A stretch of DNA of 16,338 bases, from positions 1-16,338 of the forward strand of contig NZ_CAJZFJ010000051.1 of assembly GCF_915070105.1 (NCBI RefSeq), given 5' to 3'. Source of the DNA: an uncultured Porphyromonas sp. (GTDB lineage: Bacteria > Bacteroidota > Bacteroidia > Bacteroidales > Porphyromonadaceae). The stretch's first letter is position 1, and the number at the start of each line of letters is the position of its first letter. Below, one piece after another: positions 1 to 8,220 of the stretch. Position numbers and translations under genes: made by a program. The notes beneath the pieces were generated by a model. That model worked only from the letters and a program-made list of their open reading frames with translations. It had not been told where the DNA came from and did no database searches.

Positions 1-51
1 TGTATACAACAGTGTACACGTGGGTACACAACTGTATACACACGTGTACAC
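1..51. repeat. 22-bp-period array of GTRTAC-N6-GTAYAC palindromic units (left copy)
   Basis: Hexamers GTATAC, GTGTAC, GTACAC, GTATAC and GTACAC start at 2, 12, 24, 34 and 46, so the spacing alternates 10 and 12 bp. They form 18-bp units at 12-29 and 34-51, split by the 4-nt spacer AACT, with the tail of a further unit (1-7) and spacer AACA (8-11) at the window edge. The two full units are imperfect reverse complements of each other (2 mismatches). The same unit, spacing and 4-nt spacers recur at 12119-12180. The array ends at 51 and is cut off on the left by the window. Function unknown; it could be a multi-site protein binding array or a dispersed palindromic repeat. Confidence 0.8.
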
Positions 52-303
52 AAAAGAGCATACGACGGGAGCACAAAAGGGGTGATAACAAGCAGGTGGA
101 GACGAGGACGGAACGAAGGCGAGGGAGGTAGTGGGTGGAGGGCGGGAGCGAAAACGGAAGGAGAGGAGATCTGAACAAGGCTTTATTCGTATTTTTGTGT
201 AATTATGTCGGGCTAAGACAGCCTTCCTTTGAGGAAAAGCAAGACTTTCAGAGCCCCACACTACCCATTTTAGCGTTCATAGATACTACGGCATAGTCCA
301 CAG
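52..303. other. Intergenic region upstream of uvrA
   Basis: No open frame of note. Positions 60-175 are strongly purine-rich on the plus strand (runs of GGAGG, GGGTGGAGGG). The last 120 bases are AT-richer and carry the likely uvrA promoter and a leader of about 100 nt. No riboswitch or tRNA was recognised. Confidence 0.6.
190..197 (+). promoter_or_regulatory. Putative -7 promoter element of uvrA (TATTTTTG)
   Basis: TATTTTTG matches the Bacteroidota primary-sigma -7 consensus TAnnTTTG, and the identical octamer lies upstream of efp at 3313-3320. No convincing -33 TTG is found 19-21 bp upstream. If used, it gives a leader of roughly 100 nt before the uvrA ATG at 304. Confidence 0.5.
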
Positions 304-3198
304 ATGGCAAAGAAGACAAAAGCAATTCCCCAAGAGCCTCAGCGAGAAGCCCAGCGTCAGGATCGACAAGATACCTCTCGTGGCATCCTACTCCACCGCG
401 TACGGGTCAATAACCTCAAGAATATAGACCTCGAGATCCCCCGTGGCAAGCTCATCGTGGTGACAGGAGTCAGCGGATCGGGGAAGAGCTCTCTCGCCTT
501 CGACACCCTCTACGCAGAGGGGCAGAGACGCTATGTGGAGAGCCTCTCCTCATACGCCCGACAGTTCGTGGGACGTATGGCCAAGCCCGAGGCAGACTGG
601 ATCAGAGGGCTCCCCCCAGCTATCGCCATCGAGCAACGTGTCGTCAGCCGTAACCCTCGCTCTACGGTGGCTACCTCGACCGAGATCTACGAATACCTTC
701 GCCTGCTCTATGCCCGTGTGGGCAAGACCATATCCCCCATATCAGGTCAAGAGGTGCGCAAGCACACTGTGCGAGACGTGCTGGACTATGCGAAGAGTTT
801 GCCCGTGGGCAGTCGCATTTACCTCATTGTCCCCCTCCACCTACCCAAGGGGCGCAGGTTAGCAGATCATCTAGAGATCCAGCTCCAGCAGGGCTATAGC
901 CGACTCTGGACGAGCGAGGGGATCATCCCCATAGAAGATGCCCTGCTGTGGAAGGATGATCGGGCGGGCGAAGTATCCCTGCTCATTGACCGCCTAGCCA
1001 TCAGCGAAGATCAGAGTGCCATCGACCGCTTAGGGGACTCGGTGGAGACCGCTTTCTTCGAGGGGCGAGGAGAGTGTCAGCTCGCCGTCGAGGAGCAGCG
1101 GGGAGACGGAAGAGCCCCCGCCTACCTAAAGACCTTTAGCAACGTCTTCGAGGCCGACGGCAGGGTCTTCCAGGAGCCAAGCCCCGAGATGTTTAGCTTC
1201 AACAACCCCATCGGAGCCTGCCCCGAGTGCGAGGGCTTCGGCAAGGTCGTCGGGGTAGACCCTCGGCTGGTGATCCCCGACCCTACCCGCTCGGTGTACG
1301 ACGATGCCGTAGCGTGCTGGAGGGGCGTCGTCTCGTCAGAGTGGAAGCAATTCTTCATCCGCTATGCCGAGCGGGCAAAGTTCCCCATTCACCGCCCCTA
1401 CGAGGAGCTCACGAAGGAGCAGAAAGCCCAGCTCTGGGACGGCATCCCGAGCAAGGAATATGGCCCGATCGGGATCACCCCTTACTTTGACTTCCTAAAA
1501 GGTAACCTCTATAAGATACAGAACCGTGTCCGCCTGGCACACTTCACAGGCAAGACCATCTGCCCTACCTGCCACGGCGGACGCCTCAAGCCCGATGCCC
1601 TATGTGTACAGGTCGGCGGGAAGAACATCGCCGAGATCGTGGCGATGACGCTGTGGGAGGCACAGAGCTTCTTCGACACGCTGGAGCTTAGCCCCGCAGA
1701 GGAATTGATCGCCAAGCGACTACTGCACGAGATACGCTCCCGCCTAGGCTTCCTCGTGGAGGTAGGGCTGGGCTACCTTACCCTAGACCGCCTCTCCAAC
1801 AGCCTGTCGGGCGGAGAGAGTCAGCGGGTGACCCTGGCGACCCAGCTCGGGAGTAGTCTCGTCGGATCGCTGTACGTCCTCGATGAGCCTAGTATAGGCC
1901 TTCACCAGCGAGATACCGCTCGGCTGATCCAGGTCGTCAAGCGTCTACGAGACCTCGGCAATACCGTGGTGGTCGTAGAGCACGACGAGGAGATGATGCG
2001 TGCCGCCGACTACATCATCGACATTGGCCCAGATGCTGGACGCTATGGGGGAGAAGTGGTCTACGCAGGCGAAGCCTCAGAGATCACCAGCGACACCCCC
2101 GGCTATACCGCAGCCTATCTGACGGGACGGGAGCAGATAGCCCTACCCACCGTGCGCCGTCCGTGGAAGGACTACCTAGAGATCGAGGGGGCGACGATGC
2201 ACAACCTCAAGGACATCACCGTCCGCTTCCCCCTACACACACTCACCGTCGTCAGCGGAGTAAGTGGCTCGGGCAAAAGCACCCTCATGCGTGAGCTCCT
2301 CTATGAAGCTGTCCGACGCACCCTAGGCAAGGAGCCGATGGACAACCTCGAGCTACGAGCCCTAAACGGAGACCTCGGGGAGATCAAGCAGATCGAGTAC
2401 GTAGACCAGAACAACATCGGCCGTAGCTCCCGCTCCAACCCCGTGACCTATGTCGGTGCCTTCGACAGCATCCGAGACCTCTATGCAGGACTTCCCCTAT
2501 CGAAGCAGATGGGCTACAAGCCCTATTACTTTAGCTTCAATAAGGAGGGCGGCCGCTGTGAGACCTGCCAAGGTGCAGGGGTACTCACGATCGAGATGCA
2601 GTTCATGGCCGACCTTACCCTACCCTGCGAAGCTTGCCACGGCACACGCTTCCGCAAGGAGCTCCTCGAGGTAGAGTATTGTGGCGTCAATATCTCCCAG
2701 CTACTCGACATGAGTGTGGATGAGGCTGTCGAATTCTTTGACCAGAACAGAGAGTCCTCAGCACTCTCGGCCAAGATCATTGACCAGCTCCGCCCCCTAC
2801 AGCGTGTCGGCCTAGGCTACATCAAGCTCGGGCAGAACGGCTCCACCCTCTCAGGTGGAGAGAACCAGCGTGTCAAGCTCGCCTACTACCTCGGCAAGGG
2901 TAAGAAGCTCCCTACTCTCTTCATCTTCGACGAGCCCACGACAGGGCTACACTTCCACGACATCCGCACCCTCCTCAGTGCCCTACAGGCTCTCGTGGAG
3001 CAAGGGCACTCGGTCATCGTCGTCGAGCACAACCTAGAGGTGATCAAGTGTGCCGACTGGGTCATAGACCTAGGGCCCGAAGGGGGTGCCTCGGGTGGCT
3101 ACATCGTCGCCGAGGGGACTCCCGAGCAAGTCGCCTCTACCCCCAGCTCCGTCACGGGACAATACCTTAGGGAGCTCCTACTACCCCAAAGCAAGTAG
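304..3198 (+). CDS. uvrA: Excinuclease ABC subunit A (UvrA)
   Basis: Damage-recognition ATPase of nucleotide excision repair; it dimerises, loads UvrB on lesions and acts in the cytoplasm. The 964 residues are slightly longer than the usual 940 because of a Gln/Arg/Lys-rich N-terminal extension of about 27 residues. Two ABC cassettes are visible: Walker A GVSGSGKS ending at K61-S62, signature LSGGESQR around 501-508, Walker B D527-E528; then a second Walker A with K658, signature SGGEN at 850-854 and D876-E877. The UvrB-binding region lies at about 140-270, so this is not the UvrA2 type lacking that domain. The C-terminal zinc hook is intact: C752-x2-C755-x19-C775-x2-C778. The N-terminal finger is half lost: C306-x2-C309 is kept, but F282 and D285 stand where E. 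coli has C253 and C256. It appears to be a single-gene unit with a hairpin overlapping the stop codon. Confidence 0.97.
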   Translation: MAKKTKAIPQEPQREAQRQDRQDTSRGILLHRVRVNNLKNIDLEIPRGKLIVVTGVSGSGKSSLAFDTLYAEGQRRYVESLSSYARQFVGRMAKPEADWIRGLPPAIAIEQRVVSRNPRSTVATSTEIYEYLRLLYARVGKTISPISGQEVRKHTVRDVLDYAKSLPVGSRIYLIVPLHLPKGRRLADHLEIQLQQGYSRLWTSEGIIPIEDALLWKDDRAGEVSLLIDRLAISEDQSAIDRLGDSVETAFFEGRGECQLAVEEQRGDGRAPAYLKTFSNVFEADGRVFQEPSPEMFSFNNPIGACPECEGFGKVVGVDPRLVIPDPTRSVYDDAVACWRGVVSSEWKQFFIRYAERAKFPIHRPYEELTKEQKAQLWDGIPSKEYGPIGITPYFDFLKGNLYKIQNRVRLAHFTGKTICPTCHGGRLKPDALCVQVGGKNIAEIVAMTLWEAQSFFDTLELSPAEELIAKRLLHEIRSRLGFLVEVGLGYLTLDRLSNSLSGGESQRVTLATQLGSSLVGSLYVLDEPSIGLHQRDTARLIQVVKRLRDLGNTVVVVEHDEEMMRAADYIIDIGPDAGRYGGEVVYAGEASEITSDTPGYTAAYLTGREQIALPTVRRPWKDYLEIEGATMHNLKDITVRFPLHTLTVVSGVSGSGKSTLMRELLYEAVRRTLGKEPMDNLELRALNGDLGEIKQIEYVDQNNIGRSSRSNPVTYVGAFDSIRDLYAGLPLSKQMGYKPYYFSFNKEGGRCETCQGAGVLTIEMQFMADLTLPCEACHGTRFRKELLEVEYCGVNISQLLDMSVDEAVEFFDQNRESSALSAKIIDQLRPLQRVGLGYIKLGQNGSTLSGGENQRVKLAYYLGKGKKLPTLFIFDEPTTGLHFHDIRTLLSALQALVEQGHSVIVVEHNLEVIKCADWVIDLGPEGGASGGYIVAEGTPEQVASTPSSVTGQYLRELLLPQSK

Positions 3199-3226
3199 CT
3201 CCCCTTGCCAAGACAAGGAGAGCTAC
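3195..3226 (+). terminator. Hairpin overlapping the uvrA stop codon
   Basis: Arms at 3195-3207 and 3214-3226 pair over 13 positions with one mismatch around a 6-nt loop. The left arm includes the uvrA TAG. There is no U-tract afterwards, so termination is possible but not certain; it may instead protect the 3' end. Confidence 0.5.
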
Positions 3227-3259
3227 CATCAAGGGGACAGGGTAAGGCGAAGATGAGAG

Positions 3260-3288
3260 AGCTAGGGCGACAGCGTAATGCCCTAGCT
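3260..3288 (+). terminator. Second hairpin between uvrA and efp
   Basis: AGCTAGGGC (3260-3268) and GCCCTAGCT (3280-3288) form a perfect 9-bp stem with an 11-nt loop, followed by an AT-rich stretch ending in GGTTT. It sits just upstream of the efp promoter and probably insulates efp from uvrA. Confidence 0.5.
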
Positions 3289-3312
3289 ATATGAAGGTTT
3301 GATGAATTTCCC

Positions 3313-3320
3313 TATTTTTG
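3313..3320 (+). promoter_or_regulatory. Putative -7 promoter element of efp (TATTTTTG)
   Basis: TATTTTTG fits TAnnTTTG, 36 bp upstream of the efp ATG. It is identical to the box proposed for uvrA. No -33 TTG is seen at the usual 19-21 bp distance. Confidence 0.6.
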
Positions 3321-3356
3321 CAGACAAAACAAAGCAACATTCTATAAACAGACATT

Positions 3357-3926
3357 ATGGCCACAACAGCAGATTTTCGTAATGGTATGTGCCTCGACAT
3401 CGATGGGCAGTACTACTTCATCGTTGAGTTCCTTCACGTCAAGCCCGGTAAGGGCCCCGCTTTCGTCCGCTCTAAGCTCAAGAACGTCTCCACAGGACGT
3501 GTCATCGACAAGACGTGGAACAGCGGTGTGAAGGTCGAAGAAGTACGCATCGAGCGTCGCCCCTACCAGTTCCTCTACAAGGACGATATGGGTCTGAACT
3601 TCATGCACCCCGAGACCTTCGAGCAGATCTCCATTCCCGAGGCTGTGATCGATGGTGTACAGTTCCTCAAGGAGGGCGATACGGTCGAGGCTATGGTGCA
3701 CGCCGCCTCCGAGACCGTCCTGACCTGCGAGCTACCCGCACACGTCAATCTCCGTGTGACCTACACTGAGCCCGGACTCAAGGGCGATACCGCCACCAAC
3801 ACCCTCAAGCCCGCTACCGTAGAGACTGGCGCAGAGGTACGTGTGCCCCTCTTCATCAGCGAGGGAGAGCTCATCACGATCGATACCCGTGACGGCTCCT
3901 ACATCGGTCGCGTGAAGGAAGCATAA
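3357..3926 (+). CDS. efp: Elongation factor P
   Basis: EF-P binds between the ribosomal P and E sites and relieves stalling at proline stretches. The 189 residues match the family length. The N-terminal KOW-like domain carries the loop HVKPGKGPAF with K32 at the tip, the position modified in E. coli (K34) by EpmA/EpmB; how it is modified here cannot be seen. The two C-terminal OB-like domains follow, including the typical GDTATNTLKPATVETGAEV stretch (about 142-160) and the terminal ITIDTRDGSYIGR segment. The ATG at 3357 is 36 bp after a -7 box, and two strong hairpins follow the stop, so the gene is probably monocistronic. Confidence 0.98.
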   Translation: MATTADFRNGMCLDIDGQYYFIVEFLHVKPGKGPAFVRSKLKNVSTGRVIDKTWNSGVKVEEVRIERRPYQFLYKDDMGLNFMHPETFEQISIPEAVIDGVQFLKEGDTVEAMVHAASETVLTCELPAHVNLRVTYTEPGLKGDTATNTLKPATVETGAEVRVPLFISEGELITIDTRDGSYIGRVKEA

Positions 3927-3931
3927 AGATA

Positions 3932-3954
3932 CCCCCGCAGAAGTCAGGCGGGGG
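3932..3954 (+). terminator. efp terminator hairpin 1
   Basis: CCCCCGC (3932-3938) pairs perfectly with GCGGGGG (3948-3954) around a 9-nt loop, starting 6 nt after the efp stop codon. It is followed by ATCAAAT rather than a U-run. Confidence 0.65.
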
Positions 3955-3961
3955 ATCAAAT

Positions 3962-4018
3962 AGAAGGAGGATAGAAGCCCTACTACGAGACACTGGTCGA
4001 GAGCTCTATCCTCCTTCT
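3962..4018. terminator. efp terminator hairpin 2 (14-bp stem, 29-nt loop)
   Basis: AGAAGGAGGATAGA (3962-3975) and TCTATCCTCCTTCT (4005-4018) are perfect reverse complements. The pyrimidine-rich right arm runs into CTTATAT. Two consecutive hairpins after a highly expressed gene suggest strong transcription termination, though the 29-nt loop is long for a classic terminator. Confidence 0.5.
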
Positions 4019-4077
4019 CTTATATCTATACAGTATATCCGCAAGGGACACATAGTGGAGAACAAAAATTCAGCAGC

Positions 4078-4968
4078 ATGAGCAAGACCATCAACATAAC
4101 CCTAGTAGATAACACACCACAGGGGGTGCAGGTCCTCACCATTGCCAACCGTATCTGCCAGGCATACGTCGTCCCACGTACGCAACTCTCTTGGCTCATA
4201 GCACAACAAGGCACATTGGCGGGAAAATCTGTGCTCTACATACTCCTCCAGTCACAACCTAAGGGGAGTACTCAAAAGCCTCAAGCATATATAGGGCAGA
4301 CTGATGATATCGTGAAGCGAACCAAAGATCATGATGGAAAAAAGGCCTTCTGGGATCGGATCATCATCTTCTTTGCCAGCAATGATGAAATAACGAGCAC
4401 CGAGGTCGAATACTTTGAGCATAAAGCCATCACAGAAGCTCTACGAATCGAGAACTATGATCTCAATGAGAACAAGCAGGTACCCAAAGGGAAAACGATC
4501 CCCATACATAGGAAGGCCCCTGCTGATGATTTCTTTGAGGATGTAAAGATGTTGCTCTCTATTATTGGTTGCGATATCCTTGATGCCAGCTCGAGCAAAA
4601 TACATACATCATCGAGTGTGAGCCCGAGAAAGAGACGCACTTCATCTAGTGTAAACTCACCCACCTTCTACATCAAAGGGAAAGACGCAGATGCAGTGGG
4701 TAGATACTCCGATGGTAAGTTCACCGTACTCAAGGGGAGTGTATTTTCATGCACCGAAGCACCATCCTATACAGGCAAAGAGAAGAGGAAGCAATTCATC
4801 GGGGAGCACTGCACCATAGTCTCTGGCCTGCTTAGGCTCAAGGAGGATTATACCTTCAATTCACCTAGTACAGCGGCTGAATATGTCCTTGGCCGTCATG
4901 CCAATGGAAGGATCATGTGGAAGAACGAGAAGGGACAGCCGCTGGCGGATGTCTATCCTCGTAAATAA
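4078..4968 (+). CDS. GIY-YIG nuclease family protein with C-terminal DUF4357
   Basis: 296 residues with no signal peptide. The GIY-YIG core covers about 50-120: VLYILL supplies the first strand with Y54 in the GIY tyrosine position (glycine not conserved), then AYIGQTDDIVKRTKDH with Y71-I72-G73, R81 and H85, then FWDRIIIFF and an acidic helix (E109, E111, E114) where the metal-binding Glu is expected. The linker has a low-complexity Ser/Lys/Arg stretch at about 175-200. The C-terminus (about 215-296), with FTVLKGS, the SPSTAAEYVLGR block and ANGRIMWKN, matches DUF4357. This domain pairing is a known but functionally unassigned family; catalytic activity is inferred. Base composition is lower than in the neighbours (27/60 GC at 4261-4320 against 40/60 at 1201-1260, hand count), which suggests acquisition. 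It has no modification gene or partner beside it. Confidence 0.85.
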   Translation: MSKTINITLVDNTPQGVQVLTIANRICQAYVVPRTQLSWLIAQQGTLAGKSVLYILLQSQPKGSTQKPQAYIGQTDDIVKRTKDHDGKKAFWDRIIIFFASNDEITSTEVEYFEHKAITEALRIENYDLNENKQVPKGKTIPIHRKAPADDFFEDVKMLLSIIGCDILDASSSKIHTSSSVSPRKRRTSSSVNSPTFYIKGKDADAVGRYSDGKFTVLKGSVFSCTEAPSYTGKEKRKQFIGEHCTIVSGLLRLKEDYTFNSPSTAAEYVLGRHANGRIMWKNEKGQPLADVYPRK

Positions 4969-4989
4969 TCCCCTAAGGCATCTAAGCCT

Positions 4990-5034
4990 CGAGGGCTCTA
5001 CTCCTACGCTGAAGCGTCAGGGGTAGAGCCCTCG
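4990..5034. terminator. Bidirectional hairpin between GIY-YIG gene and menG
   Basis: CGAGGGCTCTAC (4990-5001) pairs perfectly with GTAGAGCCCTCG (5023-5034). The right arm is inside the last codons of the convergent menG gene, so the structure can end transcripts from both sides. The inner part pairs weakly; no clear U-tract is present. Confidence 0.55.
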
Positions 5035-5759
5035 GCGTTGATACCGATATAGATCGTGCAGGAGCCTGGGAAGATACTTCGGTAGAAGGCCTCTCGGAAG
5101 CCTGCTTCCTTTAGGATCTCCACCATCTTCTCCCGCTGGGGCATCACGGCGATGGACTTCGGGAGGTAACGATAGGCATCTCGATCCTCCGACATGAAGC
5201 GCCCTATCAAGGGGATGATATGCCCCGCATAGAGTTTGTAGCCTAGATGAAGGATGGGGTTCTTAGGCTCTGATAACTCTATGATCACGAGCACCCCTGA
5301 GGGGCGAAGGATACGATGAAGCTCCCTCGCTGCCGCTGGGATGTCCGTGAAGTTCCTTATCCCAAAGCCTATAGTGGCTGCGTCAAAGCTTGCATCAGCA
5401 AAGGTCGTAGCCGTAGAGTCTTGACGCTCGAAGCTAATCTTGCGCTCCAGCGTCAAGGCTTGTACCTTCTCCTGACCGATACGCATCATCTCCTCCGATA
5501 TATCGATCCCCGTGACATGTTTGACCGAGGGGATGGTATGGACGAGGTCTATAGCTAGGTCGCCCGTGCCAGTGGCCACATCGAGCACCTGCTGAGGCTG
5601 GTAGGGCTCGAGTAGGTGTAGAGCCCTCCGACGCCATGAGCGATCTAGGCCAAGAGAGATAATACGATTGAGCCGATCATACTGTGGAGCAATCCGATTG
5701 AACATCTTACGGATCTGATCCACCTTGGGCTCATCACTGTCCTTGTAGGGGGTGAGCAT
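5004..5759 (-). CDS. menG: Demethylmenaquinone methyltransferase (MenG/UbiE)
   Basis: SAM-dependent C-methyltransferase that turns demethylmenaquinone into menaquinone, the last step of the pathway, at the inner membrane face. 251 residues, family length. Visible features: the N-terminal signature KMFNRIAPQYDRLNRI (18-33), SAM motif I VLDVATGTGDLAI (58-70), acidic loop GIDIS with D86, GFGIRNF (131-137), and the C-terminal PGSCTIYIGI block. An anaerobic Bacteroidota host makes menaquinone, so menG fits better than ubiE. The ATG is 10 bp after the stop of the PepK-like gene with no -7 box between, so it is probably translated from that transcript. The last ten residues (EGSTPDASA) are encoded partly by the terminator stem. 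Confidence 0.95.
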   Translation of the reverse strand: MLTPYKDSDEPKVDQIRKMFNRIAPQYDRLNRIISLGLDRSWRRRALHLLEPYQPQQVLDVATGTGDLAIDLVHTIPSVKHVTGIDISEEMMRIGQEKVQALTLERKISFERQDSTATTFADASFDAATIGFGIRNFTDIPAAARELHRILRPSGVLVIIELSEPKNPILHLGYKLYAGHIIPLIGRFMSEDRDAYRYLPKSIAVMPQREKMVEILKEAGFREAFYRSIFPGSCTIYIGINAEGSTPDASA

Positions 5760-5769
5760 ACTAGGAATA

Positions 5770-8181
5770 TCAAGGAATTATAAAGGTGAAGGCAATCTTC
5801 TTAGCTGAAGCCTGGGGTGAGGAGGGACGAGCTGTGATCGACACTACATACTCACCGGGATGGAGACCTGTCAGTGGGAGAGAGATCTGACTGGAATCGA
5901 AGGTGCGTACAGCGTGCTGCACATGCTCCCCCAGCATCGTATAGATACGGATGTCTACCGATCGATACAGAGCACCATCCTCCTCTATATAGAGGTTACG
6001 ATCATGATAGTAAGCATGAATACTAGCCTCAGGAGAGCTATCAAGACGACCTATACTCAGTGGGGTATCTGTCTCGACGAGGAGGTCTATCCAATAGACC
6101 TCGTTGCCCTCTGCAGGGCTACTAGACACCCAGCGCTGGCCACTCTGGCGATGCCAAGCAGACCAAGTAGGCGCTTCTAGGTAAGTTCCTCGGTACATGA
6201 GTAGAGGGAGCTTCATAGCCCCACCATTGGCATTACGACAGGAGAGGATATACCGCCCTCGGGAAAGTGTAAGAGGGGTATCTTGGGGCGCAGGGAAGAA
6301 CACCTCGATCGAGTCTTCGCGTAGGGTACGGGAGCGATCGACAAAGCGCTTCTGTGTCTCATCATACGCATTGAACTGTCCTAGTCGAGTAGAGGAAAAG
6401 TCTAGGATAGGCGTTGCGGGCTCGCCATCCCCAACGAACTGAGATAGGCTGACACGGAGCTGAGGGAGCTGGCTGGTAGCAAGGGTACGATTGGACTTAA
6501 AGACGACAAAGGCACCGAGGACACGCACCCGTGCATCACTCTCTAGCCAAAAAGCATTCCCAAGCTCATGGACATCATTCTTAGGCTCATAGACATGGGT
6601 AGGTTTGTTCCCCAGCTGACTAAGTACGTTGGGGTCGGGATAGAGCTTGCTGAGACGCTGTACCATACGTGGAGCGAGGGGATCATAGCCATCACATGTC
6701 TTCCGATTAGCGTCAGCAGGAGAGAGCCAAGGCTGGAGGGCGACAATATTGCCCTGTGAAGGGTCACTCTTATGCCACGTCTCCTTCAGTGCCCAATAGG
6801 CATCTCCTCCCATGAGGTCACAGTCCGAGATCCCCCCGGTAAGGGCACCGATCACTCGTCCCTCTCTGTCGAAGAGAGGAGACCCCGAGGAGCCCGCCGC
6901 CGTACAGCCGATAGCCCAGCGGCGTATCATCCAGTGCTTATGCACCCATGAGAATATAGAGAGATCGTAGTCCTCGATGAAGAGTTCCTCATCGTTTACC
7001 TCGGAGTATCGTTTGGTTGAGCCAAGGGGATGGTGGATACCATAGAAGGTCGCCTTCGGGCGTTCCTCTATGTTCCATCCTGCGAAGTAGGGCTGATATT
7101 CACTGGGGATCTTCCCCGAGCTGGGGAGTCCTGTGATCTTAAGGAGTGCCATATCAGCTGTCTCGTTGTAGGCTATGAGGGTCGCTCCACTGAGGCTCTG
7201 CTCCTCCGTAGCACGTATATTGCCCTTCTTGGTAGGGCTCTGGAAGTTAAAGAAGACGACTGTCGTCTTCACCTCCCCCCGTACACGTTCGAGGTCTCCT
7301 GCTAGTTCAAATAGGCGATTGACGCAGTGTGCAGAAGTCAAGACATACGGTGTACCATCGGAGCGAGGGGTATTGATGAGCACCCCCGAGCTAATGGACT
7401 TCCCTCCGACCATGAGTTGCACGACACTGCGGGTCTGTTGCCAGTGATCGGGGTGAGCGAGGACATTGGGGATGCAGGCGATCTCCTGCAGTCCCTTGCG
7501 TCCATTGATATTGTAGTCATAGAAAGGCTCTCCAGGCTGGGCAAAGTCCGCCCGCCAATCTCTAAAGCCATGGAACAGGCTAGCAATGCGGAAGGGCAAC
7601 TCCCCCCGCTGAGGTGTATAGCCCGCAGGGAAGTCGTACTCAATCCGCACATATTCCCCCGAGAGGGGACGTAGCTGCAGAAGGCTATCGGGAGAGTTAT
7701 TTTGGCTCGTTAGTGCCCCTATCTGCTCTCCATTAGCACCGTAGACGAAAAGGCGAGCCCCCTCGGGCAAAGCATACCGACTGAGGCGAAGGCTCACACT
7801 ACGGGCACGGCTGGCGACAAGCTCTGCACGCCAGACATAGTTCCCAGCTCCATCGGTGAGGTACTCCCCGATGCTGTCCGCCCCAAGATCGAGGGGACGC
7901 TCTACGGCGAACTGATAGGCACGCAGTCCCTGCCCCCGGGATGCAGCCTCACGAGGGAGGTCACCAGCCTTTAGCTCCGGTAGGCGAAGGAGCTTCGTAG
8001 TCACAACGGACGAGCGAGCCTCACCTGCAAAGGCAGGACGGAGCACTCCCTCCTCGGACCGAGCAGGTAGGGTGAGCGTGTACTGAGCCCTCACCTCTGC
8101 CCCCATACCGAAGAGCAGTAGAAGCAGGACTAGGGAGCGTACTATACGGAGTCCGCCACTAGGGCGGTCTATCTTATCCAT
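5770..8181 (-). CDS. Secreted PepK-like lysyl endopeptidase (S1 family) with T9SS sorting domain
   Basis: Exported serine endoprotease, probably Lys-specific. I take the ATG at 8181 (803 residues) because a -7 box lies at 8200-8207; ATGs at 8190 and 8202 are in frame. The signal peptide has its hydrophobic core at 13-28 and likely cleavage VRA|Q after 32, leaving an N-terminal Gln, as is common for P. gingivalis exports. The catalytic domain is at about 230-490: TSAHC with H285, DMALLKI with D343 and GSSGSP with S432 form the triad. The GSSGSP context and the following GGxSxC pattern recall Achromobacter Lys-C and P. gingivalis PepK, itself a type IX substrate. A beta-rich stalk follows, and residues 719-803 resemble the type A T9SS C-terminal domain (IYTMLGE, PGEYVVSI, final FTFIIP). 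The last motif is less typical than the usual KxxxK ending. It lies between pdxB (39 bp upstream) and menG (10 bp downstream). Confidence 0.88.
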   Translation of the reverse strand: MDKIDRPSGGLRIVRSLVLLLLLFGMGAEVRAQYTLTLPARSEEGVLRPAFAGEARSSVVTTKLLRLPELKAGDLPREAASRGQGLRAYQFAVERPLDLGADSIGEYLTDGAGNYVWRAELVASRARSVSLRLSRYALPEGARLFVYGANGEQIGALTSQNNSPDSLLQLRPLSGEYVRIEYDFPAGYTPQRGELPFRIASLFHGFRDWRADFAQPGEPFYDYNINGRKGLQEIACIPNVLAHPDHWQQTRSVVQLMVGGKSISSGVLINTPRSDGTPYVLTSAHCVNRLFELAGDLERVRGEVKTTVVFFNFQSPTKKGNIRATEEQSLSGATLIAYNETADMALLKITGLPSSGKIPSEYQPYFAGWNIEERPKATFYGIHHPLGSTKRYSEVNDEELFIEDYDLSIFSWVHKHWMIRRWAIGCTAAGSSGSPLFDREGRVIGALTGGISDCDLMGGDAYWALKETWHKSDPSQGNIVALQPWLSPADANRKTCDGYDPLAPRMVQRLSKLYPDPNVLSQLGNKPTHVYEPKNDVHELGNAFWLESDARVRVLGAFVVFKSNRTLATSQLPQLRVSLSQFVGDGEPATPILDFSSTRLGQFNAYDETQKRFVDRSRTLREDSIEVFFPAPQDTPLTLSRGRYILSCRNANGGAMKLPLLMYRGTYLEAPTWSAWHRQSGQRWVSSSPAEGNEVYWIDLLVETDTPLSIGRLDSSPEASIHAYYHDRNLYIEEDGALYRSVDIRIYTMLGEHVQHAVRTFDSSQISLPLTGLHPGEYVVSITARPSSPQASAKKIAFTFIIP

Positions 8182-8199
8182 TCTAATCATCTTAAAGCG

Positions 8200-8207
8200 C
8201 AAAGATA
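8200..8207 (-). promoter_or_regulatory. -7 promoter element of the PepK-like gene (TATCTTTG on minus)
   Basis: Read on the minus strand, TATCTTTG matches TAnnTTTG. It lies between the pdxB stop (8221) and the protease start, and overlaps the first codon of the longest frame, which argues for the ATGs at 8190 or 8181. No -33 TTG is visible. It would also serve menG. Confidence 0.6.
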
Positions 8208-8220
8208 CACCATTCTCTCG

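Noticed and set aside
1..51. CRISPR array or ParB parS cluster
   Set aside because: Spacers are only 4 nt and units are palindromic and variable, unlike CRISPR; the units do not match the parS core TGTTTCACGTGAAACA.
3342..3701. 119-residue minus-strand frame
   Set aside because: Antisense to efp, which is unmistakable.
4078..4968. Restriction-modification system
   Set aside because: No methyltransferase or specificity gene lies beside the GIY-YIG gene.
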